A stretch of 64,000 nt of DNA. It comes from Carya illinoinensis (lineage: Eukaryota > Streptophyta > Magnoliopsida > Fagales > Juglandaceae). A program made the translations under genes and the position numbers. The notes under the pieces were generated by a model that worked only from the letters and a program-made list of their open reading frames with translations, was not told the DNA's origin and ran no database searches. The DNA is taken from contig NC_056755.1 of NCBI RefSeq assembly GCF_018687715.1, positions 24,012,001 through 24,076,000 of the forward strand. Direction: 5' to 3'. Shown in pieces: positions 11,653 through 23,400 of the stretch. Within the stretch, counting starts at the first letter, position 1, and each line of letters starts with the position of its first letter.

Positions 11653-13420
11653 TTGCTATGTGATGCTCTCTTGGGTGTCACTATTGATCGAAAAAATTCT
11701 AAAACTTTTTATTGCACCATAAATGTTAAATATTTCCATGAGTCTAGTGATGCAATTTGTTTCGTGCAACGATGAACCTATGTTTATTTAAAAGGGGCCA
11801 TGGCCCCCTTAAAAGTTTTTGAAAAATAAAAATATACCATAATTTTTAATCATAATTTTATAAATATAGAAAATGGTCCCTCCAAAAAATTTATAATCCC
11901 TATACACTCTACAAAATTTTATAAAATCTCAATATACTTAGAAATATTTCTTCAAATTTTTTCCTATAGTTCCAAAATTTTGTATAATTTATATATATTA
12001 TTTATTTTCAAGAGTGTGGTTTCACTAAAATTAAATTAAAACTAAGTTTAGGAGAAATAATAAATAGTTTCCTAATTGAAAATACAAAAACATATGTAAG
12101 GTTGGTGATCTATATGGAAAATAGTTAAGAGGTTTTATCCTTTAGACTTCATTGAGTAAGAAAAAATTTATTCAAAGTCTCGATTATTGTATTATATGCT
12201 TAATGTGACATAAAAATATCTAGAGTACGTGTACTACAAAAAAAAAATGACTTTTTGCGTCATCTAAATCTATAGCAAAAAGTATAAAACGCGTCGTTAA
12301 CAAATAATTGAGACGCATTTTGTGTCTTTTTGGATTGATCGCCCTATTTTTTTTATAACTAGTTTACATGAAACTTAATAAACTAGCTTACAAATTAGAA
12401 TGAAAGATGACATTTTAAAAGACTACTTAATAGTTTCTATGAATCAAATAAATTCTAAATATTTTATTACAAAAATAATAATGAATGAATATTATTTTAT
12501 AAAGCATTATTATCAAAAATCTGAAACATATATTAAGACGTTATATTTTTAGAATTTTTTTCTATGTGTATATTGCAAATTATCAATATCTAAGTTTATA
12601 TCTAATTATATTTTTTTAATTTTTAAATCTCACCGTGTCACACATTAGAAAATTTAGCTCACCTCAGAAAAATTGCCGGTTCCACCATTGGTTTTGCGAA
12701 TTTTGACTCCTAAGTGCCTTAATGAAATATAGAGGCACTCCCATTCGCTATTCATCTAGAAAACATGGAACTTTTTATTGCATTGTGAAATCCTAAACAT
12801 TTATCCGAGACTAATGGTACAACTCGTTTCATAGACTTATACTTGTAAGTGCCTTAATTAAATAAAAAGACAACTCGTCACCATAGAGAATCAAGATTTG
12901 ACTAGACAATCAAGATCTGACTATGCTGATGGATTAAAATCTGATCAGTATTTTAATTCATAAAGTCATTTCAAAATTTCACAACGTTTCTACGGTCTAA
13001 AGAAACTCATCTATTAAATTTATTTTAGGTCGTTACATGGACCCCATATGAGTAATATCATTCTTGCCCCACTAGCAAAAGGGCATTGCCCTTGACTTGA
13101 GGTCTATATATCTCACCCAAGTTTGTTGATTGTTCATAATCAACCCAAGAAATATCACTCTATTATTACTCATTTCAAAGTAGATGTAGGAGTCCTGCTA
13201 TGATATTTCCCTCCCAACACAAAGGGTTGTAATAAAGGTTTTCCTTTTTTATTTTCGTAGTTCAACCCTTTGTTTTCAGAAATATTTCAAAAAAAAAAAA
13301 AATCAATTAATAAATCATAAAGCAAATAAACATGCTCAATGAGTCAATCAATGCAACCAAACCTCTACGGCGACAAACATTCTCAATTTCATAATACTAT
13401 GTCTAATTCATTGAAATTTA
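11653..13420. other. AT-rich repeat debris, no gene
   Basis: Diverged direct repeats are visible. One is ACTTTTTATTGCA.. near 11700 and again near 12770. The other is the 13040-13220 block, which matches 10160-10350. These suggest a broken LTR interrupted by other insertions at about 11.77-12.69 kb. No coding region is supported. Confidence 0.5.
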
Positions 13421-13423
13421 TGG

Positions 13424-13590
13424 AGTAATGTTATATACAGTCGTAGAATATGTAAGTACCGTTCAGTCATTTTGAAAAAGAATGGAGTCTATTATTAAAA
13501 AATTATTTTTTTCAAGTAAATTCTATATTTATTTATTCTTTTTCAAAATGATTATGCAGTGCTTGTGTATTCACGACTGTAACTATCTTT
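13424..13590. mobile_element. MITE with about 55-bp imperfect terminal inverted repeats
   Basis: The left arm runs GTTATATACAGTCGTAGAAT .. CATTTTGAAAAAGAA. The right arm in reverse complement runs GATAGTTACAGTCGTGAATA .. CATTTTGAAAAAGAA. About 70 percent of the bases pair, around an AT-rich centre. I recall this MITE type from Fagales genomes. It lies about 0.9 kb upstream of the start codon of the methyltransferase-like gene. Confidence 0.75.
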
Positions 13591-13884
13591 TTATTTTTTC
13601 AAATTATAAAATTATTTTTATTATAAAGTAAATCTAATAGGTTACACAAAATCACTTTTATAGGATTAGTTTAACAATTGAGTTCCTTGATTTTTGTGAC
13701 GTGTGAATTATTAGTATACAATTTAATCTCAAAATTGTGAGAACATATAATTTCTTAAGTAATACAACCATATATTGGTCAATTATCACACTTTAAATTG
13801 TGATACTTTTCATCGCTTTTAAGTTATTTTTTATTATTATAAAAAAATTAATAGTGGATGAATAATGTTGATTCGTTAAATTTT

Positions 13885-14085
13885 ATTTAAATTTGGATAA
13901 TGAGATAAAATTTTTTTATTTTAAATAAAAATTTAAAATATTATTATTATATTAAGATTTGAAAAAGTTGAATTGAAATTTGAAAAGTTGAATTATTTAT
14001 TATATTTTGTGTAAAAATTTTAAAAAATTATAGTAATAAGATGAGATGAGAATTTTATATTTCATTCTATTTATCAAACATGTTT
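13885..14085. mobile_element. Decayed MITE of the ATGAGATGAGA type
   Basis: The sequence runs TTTGGATAATGAGATAAAAT, then TTGAAAAAGTTGAATT and GTAATAAGATGAGATGAGAA, ending in TTATCAAACATG. The outer blocks are roughly complementary. It resembles a small, abundant MITE I associate with Juglandaceae and other Fagales. It lies in the upstream region of the methyltransferase-like gene. Confidence 0.55.
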
Positions 14086-14356
14086 AGTTTTCAATATAAA
14101 ATTTTGCTATATATAAATAAAATTTCATATTAATTTATATATTAAAATGAATTTATTCATATTTAAAATTTAAATTAATATTATTTTTAATAAAATTTAT
14201 TTTTTAATTAATCATATTAAATTAATATATATATTAATATGCAGGTGCGCTAACTATTAGATTTTTCCATCAATATAATGGGTAATTACCACGGCCTTTG
14301 ATACTGACCAAAGCATCACTAGCCAACACAAAATCTAATTCCGTCCCGGTTCGTGA

Positions 14357-14365
14357 CATATATAG
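14357..14365 (+). promoter_or_regulatory. Candidate TATA box
   Basis: CATATATAG lies about 120 bases upstream of the chosen start codon, in a stretch that changes from AT-rich DNA to mixed sequence. The position would suit a short 5' leader. No other support. Confidence 0.35.
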
Positions 14366-14383
14366 ACAACTCGCAGAACAGAA

Positions 14384-14431
14384 ATGGAGAACAGACAAGA
14401 CAGTATACAGGAGAGCCCACAAGACAGGTGA
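14384..14431 (+). CDS. Possible upstream ORF of 15 codons
   Basis: An ATG at 14384 opens MENRQDSIQESPQDR and stops at TGA (14429-14431). It is 47 bases upstream of the main ATG and in another frame. It would be in the leader only if transcription starts before 14384, as the TATA-like site suggests. If so it could lower translation of the main frame. Confidence 0.35.
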   Translation: MENRQDSIQESPQDR

Positions 14432-14478
14432 GAGTTCCTTCGATTGATAGGAAAAAAAAGCAAAGAAAAGTGTCTGAA

Positions 14479-17400
14479 ATGGAAATGTCAATGCCGCGAG
14501 TAGAGGAGGACGATGGGGAACAACGTCGTCGTCGGAAGCTTGAAGAAGCCCTTGAAGTCAAATCCCTCAGGCGCATCATCAGCGCCTACCTCAAGTACGC
14601 CTATTTCTCTAATCTCTTCTTGATCCTCTTCAATTGATTAATTATTGTTGGCTAGTTTTGAAATCAAATGGGAGTATGGTTTCTTTTACCCTGCTTTTCC
14701 TTTGTTTCTTAGTCTCCACTCAGCCAACGTCGTTGTACGATTATAAGCTTCTTGTGCTCGTGGGAAAGTTTAAGGCTAACTTTGGGATGATTCTTGTACC
14801 CTGGGAGTTGAATCGATTGAAGGAATACTGGACAAAGGGAACTCGGAGTTATATATTTCAGTTATTTGGAATTGATTTAGTGTTATTCCTTTGTGGAGTT
14901 TATCATTCGCCAATTTGTGCCTTTTTAATGGAAGTCCCCGTGCATTTTCCAATTGAAAAATAGTGGTTTTTAGGACTGTTTCTTTGATAAGTGATGCATC
15001 TGGTATTTCAAGATAGTGCCAGACGGAAGTATCTTTTTGGGTCATTGGTTGAAGAGTCGGGATCCTCTGTTATATGAAGCGGCGTTAGTATTATTAGGGA
15101 ATAGACTCGTTTGCTTGATCCATGCCTATTTCCCTCATCAATAAAACACCTCTTTACCGCTAAAAAATTATTGTTAGGAAGAGAATTTAGTCTGGAGTTA
15201 TCTACTAGCTTCTAAGAGAGTCCTGGGTGCTCTTTGATTTGAATTCCTAGTTGGTATAGTAGTTGTAAGTCCAGATTCTTCAGATATATTTATTAAGCTC
15301 AAAAAAAGACTGTTTAATTAATGAAAAATTTGTGTTCTGCGGACAAATAAAGACACGGTTATCCAACTAAATATATTAGCATGAGAAACTATGTTTTAAA
15401 ATCAAAACATAAGAATGACTGGATAAAGTGGGCAGTCGGTAATATAAATAACTGAGAATTGAAGTGTCTTCTATTTAGAATTTTCCCTCTTTCCTTCCAA
15501 ATATTTCTTTTATATATTTTTTGAAAAGGAAAAAAAAAAAAAAAACAAAACTTAATCTAAGTGTTTGTTTGTCAAATATTTTTGAGCTTTCTAATTTTTT
15601 AACCACTGCTGCTGTTACAGCATCCAGATAGTACTGGGACATATATAAATTTTTTATCTATTGATGATTTATCTTAAAGTCATTAGCTGGGATTGATGCT
15701 TTACCAGATAACGTGCATTCAACTTTTATCTTCATATCCAAGACATATTTGCTTTATCAAATCTGCCATTTTCTTCCATTATTTTCATTTTTTATTGAAC
15801 TCTTATTCACAGTTGCATTAAAATAAACTCATGCATTTATTTGATTGTGTTGGTTTTTGTCCTTTAGTAAGCCTCCTGATGTGTTCATTGTGCATATGCC
15901 TTTTATCTATATTATCCAATCACAGAACTTTATCTTCTTTTAGCTGTCATTACTGCTTGTGATGGTGCACTTGATCTCTCTCCGTAGTCTTAATACTCGT
16001 GCTTTCTTACATGGACTTCTCTTATAGCTACCCAGATGCTGCAGAAGAAGATGTCAAAAGATATGAAAGATCTTACAATAGGCTACCACCTGCCCATAAG
16101 GTATTTGCACTTCCCTTCCTATGTAGTAGTTTCAAGTTGCAAGTGAAATGCTTAGGGATGGAGTTGTCATTATCACACTTAGTATAAAAGACAAAGTCCT
16201 GCTAAGCTACTTTTTGCTATGTGCTTAATCTTTGATCGAAGTAGTGTTATTTACTCCCATTTTGAAGGTTTATTTGTTCATTTTATTTTATTTTATTTTT
16301 TTAAAATTTTAAACTTACATAATTCCATAACCTACACCAGAGAAGTTTTTTTTTTTGATAAGTAATAAGAGAATTTTATTCATACGAATGAAGTAGGCAT
16401 AGCCTGTGTACACAGGAAGTATACAAAAGAGACACCTAATTACATTCTAGCTAAGGAAAGAAAATCATGGACATTGTTTCCATCAAGTATAATGGTTGAA
16501 AACCACAACATTAAAGTACGCATAAAAAAATTCTGAAGTTCCTCCAGTGTGCGTTCCCTATCTTCAAAGCATCTCTCATTCCTCTCCGACCATGTACACC
16601 ACATGATACACAACGGGATCATCTTCCACATTGCCGCCACTTGAGGACTGCCTTGAAGCTCATTCCAACAAGCCAATAAATCCACCACCCGTGAAGGCAT
16701 TACCCAAGCAATATCCAATCTTCTAAAAATCTCGTTCCATAGCCCCCTTGTGATCTCACAATGTAAAAGTAGGTGATCTACAGATTCTCCCTTTTTTTAC
16801 ACAGGTAACACCAATCCATCACTATGATTCCCCTCTTCCTCAGATTGCCCGTAGTCAAGATCTTCCCAAGAGCAGCAGTCCATACAAAAAAGGCAACCTT
16901 AGTAGGCACCCGTGATCTCCAAATCCTCTTCCATGGAAATGAAACATGGCCATGAATTGACAAAATCTTGTAATAGGTCCTGACTGAACATTTTTTACTA
17001 CCATTAGCCTTCCACTGCAACCTATCTTCTTGAGCCATATTATTTCCCATGGAATAAAGCAACCCAAGGAAGTCAAACATAGCCTGTAGTTCCCAATCAT
17101 GGATATTTCTATTGAAGAGAACGTTCCACTGAAAAGATCCATGGGAGAGTACCCGCATATCTGCAATAGAGGCCTCTCTATTAGCTGCAATACCATAGAG
17201 TGCTGGAAATGCCCTGGACAACGCGCACTCTCCACACCAAACATCATGCCAGACCTTGATTTTGGAACCATCTTTCACCACGAATCGTAAGTGGCTTTGA
17301 AACGCCTGCCAACCCCTCCTAATATATTTCCATAGGCCCACACCATGTCTCCCCCTTACTTCCCTGGAGTACCAGCCTCCCCCTTTTCCTAGTAGGACTA

Positions 17401-20400
17401 CCACCCGTGGGTAGCCCAAGTGGTAAGGGCAAACTTGTGTGCATGAGCCCCATGTTAGAGGCTCGATTCCCCTTGGGATCAAACTATGATTTAGGGAAGC
17501 CATGGGTAGTGGGTTGCTGTGTTAGTCTCCCTGGGGGTTTAGGTTCCATGGGTGAGTCCTAGGGGCTCTGGCGTGGGGTGGTTCTCCGTCATAAAAAAAA
17601 AATTATTATTATCATAAAAGTGAAAGTGAACAAAAATAAATGGTTAATGTTTATGCTTTAGATATTTTTATTTTTTATTTTATTTTTTTAATGTCGGAGA
17701 ACCTCTCCAAGACAGGGCCCTTCGGACCCACTCCTGCAGAGTAAGCCACGGTCCTGTGCACCACACCCTCTGAAGTTTTTCGGCATGGAATTTTTTAAAT
17801 CACTGGCTTTTCACAAGGGAGTGTGGCACCAAAGGATTGTTTACACCCATGAGGTGTTGAACCTTGGATTTTGAAGGGGGTGATACCCTAAGACTAAGGC
17901 CTTTACCACTTGGGCCAATCCCTTGGGGTTATTTATGCAGCTTTAGTTTTTTCATCAATATGCCTTTCCGTAGAATAATTTGTTCACGGGGAGAAATGTT
18001 TTTGAACTAGAATTGCTAATGATTTTATTGTGTTGGTCTTCATGGCACATCTGCCTATTATCAAAGTCGAATGTGACCGTGGAACTATTCTAACATATTT
18101 ATATCTAAGGAAAATTACACTATTATTCATTGTCACTTATCCCTAAACTTTGTCTCACCACAACTTCGAACTTGATTTAAAGTTCTAGTACCAGTTCTCC
18201 CATCTATAAAAAGTCTCCATTATCTTCAACTGACATATATATATATATATATATTTGATAAGTAAGAAAGATAATTTTATTCATTGAATGAGATAGGCGA
18301 AGCACATGTACAAATGATGTATACAAAAGAAAGCACCTAAATACATTCTATAAAGTAGAAAGTGAAAACAAAAAATCATGAGCTGAAGCTCCATTAATCA
18401 CTGTAAGCAGAACATCATTGAAATAAAGAGTACACAGAATTTCCGAAGTTCCTCCAAGGTACGTTCCTTATCATTAAAACAACGCTTGTTTCATTCCCAC
18501 CAAATGCACCGCATAAGACACAAAGGAAGCATCTTCCGTGCAGCGGCCACTTGAGGCCAACTATGTAGCCCATTCCAACACGCAATCAGATCCAAAACTC
18601 TCGAAGGCATCACCCAAGCCAACCCAACTCTACTAAAAACTCCATCCAACAAAGCCTTTGCCACCTTGCAGTGTAAAAGTAGATGATCCACAAATTCCCC
18701 ATGCTTCTTTCACATAAAACACCACTCCATAACAACTTTCTCAAGTTATTGATTGTCAAAATGTTCCCCAAGTGATGCTGTCCATATAAATAAAGCGACT
18801 TTGGAAGGCACATTAGACCTCCAAATATGCTTCCAAGGGAAAGGAGAACTATGCTGAACAGTCAACACCTTATAATAAGACCAAACTGAAATGTTTTTAC
18901 TTCCCGTAGGCTTCCACAACTATGTATTCATTACTGCCATGGTTTTCACTTTTCACCCCATCTATTTTGGGAAAATAGATGTTTTGGAAGCAATCAAGAA
19001 GGGTGTGTGGATTTATTTTGATTTATGAGATTTGAGGCAGTTGATGAATCCAAGATCAAGTTTTGGCATGATGAGTAGTGAGATGAGCAACTTTTGAGAT
19101 TAGTTTTCCAGAGTTGTATCATGTATCCCCCCAACATAAAGAGGCCTTGGTAGGAGATCTCTACACTGTTCAAATAATAATTTACTGTCAAATATCACTA
19201 TTGGTTCTGTTTCCCTTGGAATAGCATTGGTACAAACACGGCTCCATCGAAGGTGACATACTTTTGGAAAGGCACAAGGATTACTTTGTTTGGATAATTT
19301 AAGAAAGAAGTGCGCCATAGTAATAGATTGTTGTTGTATGCGCTAGAAAAGTGAGAAGACTACTGATCATCTCATGTTTCACTAGGATGTGGCTAGACTA
19401 GAACTTCATTTTAATAGGTCCACTCGACACCCAAATAATCTACCCATGAAAGCTTTATGGGCCTTTGGGTCATCTCTCAAAAGGTGATGGAGATGTTGGA
19501 GGTTTGAGAAGGGCAGTTTTAGATTTTCAAATATATCAAATGTTTCACATTGAAGGAATGCAACATCCCTAGCGTTGAAGAGAGCGAGATGAAGGTGGTG
19601 CAGCAATAAGCCAATACACTTAAAATTGTCTAGATTGGAAGAAAATTCATAACATCCAATATACTTTCCTAGATTTTTTACTTGTTGGTATTCCTCTTTC
19701 TCCTAAATGGGTTCTTTCTCTTGTATTCTTCAATCGTATTCAGCTTGCGTCCTTCTATGCTTTTCAAAAAATTGCCTTATAAAAAATTAATAATATTGAC
19801 TGATGTATTCCTTTTTTAGTGGCTATCTTTTTTTCCCCAACTTGTGAAGTTCTGATATTCACCTTTTTCCTCTACTTTTGTAGGCTTTACTGTTGCATTA
19901 CCCTTTAAAGTTTCAAAGAATAAGACGGTAACTTCTTGGTTTTTTTGTTTTTATTATTCAATAACCATGATTACATTTTATATGAGCTAACTTGGTAATG
20001 CAATAAGGATTATGCATTCTTTCCTCAAGTGCATCATGTGGTTTTTGTCCTTTTTCCTTTTTATTTTTTCTGAAGTTATAAAGTTGATGAATTTTGCAGG
20101 TGTATTTCTACTAATTCATTTTTCATATTCAGCATGCTTCAGGTCTGTTTTGACTTCCCATCTAAATGGTATAGGAGTATCTTGTCGCTCTTTTTTTGTA
20201 ACACCCCTTTCCTGTAGGGTAGAGATATTACTAACATACATAGCATGATGCCTGGTAAAGAGACTCAAAATTCTGAAATACCTCTTTTTATTGTAAAGCA
20301 TAAAAAACATTTAAAACTGAACTGAATATAATTGTCTTAAAACTGAAACATAAAGTAAAAGAACAAAAACTAGTCCTACGAATGACTCTTATTCATAAAA

Positions 20401-23400
20401 GAAAAACTAATTCTTGTGTGAACAACACTTATTCTCTCTAAGTCTTTATACTAGATCTACTCCTGGCCATCCAGCTCTGCGTCATCATAATCACCATCTG
20501 TGACAATAAACCATAAAAGAAAATAGAAAGACAAAAAAAAAAGAAAAAGAAAATGAGTCGAATACTCGGTAGATAGCACATCATACCGTAAAATATTACT
20601 TAGCTTAGCACAGACTTAAATTGTTTGAAAGACTCTTCATAACATACATGTATCATCACAGATTCACATAGCATATCTATTCATCATTAACATGAGCGAA
20701 ATCATACATAATCATGGCAAACATGTAAAGTGAATGCATAAATGACCGACTTTATGCATTTTCTAACAATCATACATGATTTGTTTATCTTGTCTTTCAC
20801 TTATCATATGGTGATCCATGCTTGAGTCCATGGCACTGCATAATTTGTCATAACATGGGGTGAAACATGCTTGAGTCCATGTTCCGCTTAGCTTGCATAA
20901 CTGAACATAAAATGGAGTGAAACATGATTGAGTCCGTGTTCCACTTAATTTGTATAACTTGTCATAACATGTAGTGAAATATGCTTGAATCCGTGTTCCA
21001 CCTTGCATAACTGATCATAACATGGAGTGAAGCACGCTTGGGTCCGTGTTCCACTTGACTTGCATAATTGATCATAACATGGAGTGAAACACACTTTAAT
21101 CCGTGTTTCACTTATCTTGTGGTTAACCATGTTTGAGTCCGTGGCACCGTCTTAGCATAACTTGTGGTGAACATGCTTGGGTCTTTGTCACCTTAAAACA
21201 TTTATCTTTCTTAATGCATAAGAACTTTCTTGGACTTCATGGACTGTTCTAACATGGCATATTCTTGTACATGGCATGACACACTACATGATTTAAGTAT
21301 AACATTCCATGGCATATATGATCTGAGTTCTACATGAACGTTACATGACATACTTGATCTAAATACTTCATGGCATTACCTAGCATATATGATTTAATTG
21401 CTACAAGAATATTGCATGGCATACTCTTGTACATGACATAACATAACATAACATGGCACGGTATACAACATGATCTAAACATTTTTTTATGAAATTTCAT
21501 GGCATACATGATCTAAGTACTACATGAACATGGCATACATGATCTGCCTATTTTATTACATGAACATTTCATGGCTTCCATGTGATTTTAGTAACATTCA
21601 ATCCGTCAAACAACAAATTCATTCATACAAGCATAATGTCATAATTCATCAAAGATCATGAAAGGAATCTAAACTTGACTTGGCTCTTAGCGTAGCATAG
21701 ATAACCATCATAAGCACATACTATTTTTATACATAACAATAATATTTACAGTATGCATGCATTTATATGATCATACTATTTACCACTTGGCGTTGCTTTT
21801 AGAATCTCACGTAATAGCTCATGACCTCTTAATCGTCACTAATAGTTCTAAGAAAATATGTCGTAGCATTCTAAGTACTTAGAATCATGCCATATATTAA
21901 TTCAACAATTATTCAGCTATACTAAGATTAATATATAGTAATATTATTTAAAACTCATAAAGTATTCCTTGATTTTCTATTTAAAAATATAACATAATAA
22001 GTTTACTAAAATTTGATCTGAATAGACAATGGGAATATTAATTAAAATAATAGGCTCAATGGTATACATTAAAATATAATTTAAAACATACTTTAAATAT
22101 GCTTTAAATTCCTACATTATTTCCTGTAGAATAAACCCAGCCCGATTCAAAACAATATATTGGATTATGAAATCAGTCCCCTTAGAAAATAGGAAAGCCT
22201 GAGGCCCATGTGAGAAGTCAGCTCTTTCTTAGTAACAAAAAGCCACTAGGCTGAATGGGCTTAAGGCCCATAGCCCACTTTAAGTTCAAAAGGGTAAAAT
22301 CTCTGGAACAAGAAGGCTGAGAGGTGAAAACAGAGCTCGTGAGGGGAGGGATCTTGCAATGGACTCACCGAGAGAAGGAAGGAGAACCACTGCGACGGTG
22401 GGTCTGGTGTTAGACCCTCTAGAAAAGTTGCCCCGGGACAAGCCTCGACACACTCACTGACATGCCTAGTCAGCCCCCATGGTGAGCCAGCAACATGCCA
22501 TGGCAAGCCCATGGACCAGACCAGACCAGCCAGCCAGCACCATGGCCCATGCCATGGGCCATTTTCAGCTCTGGCTAGCACCAGTCAGGCCCCACGGCCA
22601 GAATTTTATCAGCATTTTATTATTTTAATAAAATCATCTAGTATTTATATATTTCATTATTTCCTTGTTTTAGTACAACTAGGAATTAATTCCTTAGGCT
22701 AGTGTTACTAGGAATTAATTCCTTTCTAGGATTTATTTCCTTGTTCAAGCACCATTAGGACTCTCCCCTTGTAAGCCTATATAAAGGCCACCCCAATCCC
22801 ATCTTTCATTATCTTTTGACAAATTCCCTTTGTGGTTGGCTTATTTGTTCTTGAGATCTCCTTCGGTGCTTGGCACTTGGGCTATTTGGGTGCAATCCCG
22901 TGTGAATCCCAAATAGAGATTCAACACCTTGACGTTTGTGGACGGGTGTTGCTTCATCTATCAATCTATGAGCAAGTTTGTTTCTCTTTTCCATTATTGA
23001 GTTTCAATCTTGTTATTTACTTGTTATTTGCATTACTCGTTTTGCACTTAACATTATATCACATGCCCATATCATCCCAACACACTAGATCTACTTTGCC
23101 AAGTAGATCTAGCCTTGTTGGATTATTCCCTTCATATTTCTTTCACTTCCATATCATTCCATCACCATATTATCACCCATATACCTTCCATAATCCTAGA
23201 TCTAAAACCCTTTCATCATAAAGCCCTAGATCTACACTAGATCTAGTGCCTCCATATTACCTACCATAAACCCTAGCCTTCATAAGGATTTCCTATATTT
23301 TAGGAAACCTTAAACCCTAGCCTCACTTCCATAATTACCATAATACCACCCAAGAGGCGCCTACCATAGCCTAATCAAACCATTCGGCCATCATCATACC

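Noticed and set aside
12230..12320. CACTA transposon end (ACTACAAAAAAAAAATGAC)
   Set aside because: The motif is only loosely like a CACTA terminus and no matching inverted end was found.
17398..17470. tRNA gene
   Set aside because: A and B boxes are present, but the rest does not fold into a cloverleaf, and an A-tail follows; a SINE fits better.
20763..21130. Repeated minus-strand ORFs with [15 protein letters not shown] units; possible repeat protein or CRISPR array
   Set aside because: The period lies in an LTR tandem array; there are no unique spacers of constant length, and CRISPR is not expected in a plant nucleus.
22261..22581. 106-codon Trp/Gly-rich minus-strand ORF
   Set aside because: It crosses the boundary of the nested solo LTR at 22408 and has no domain.
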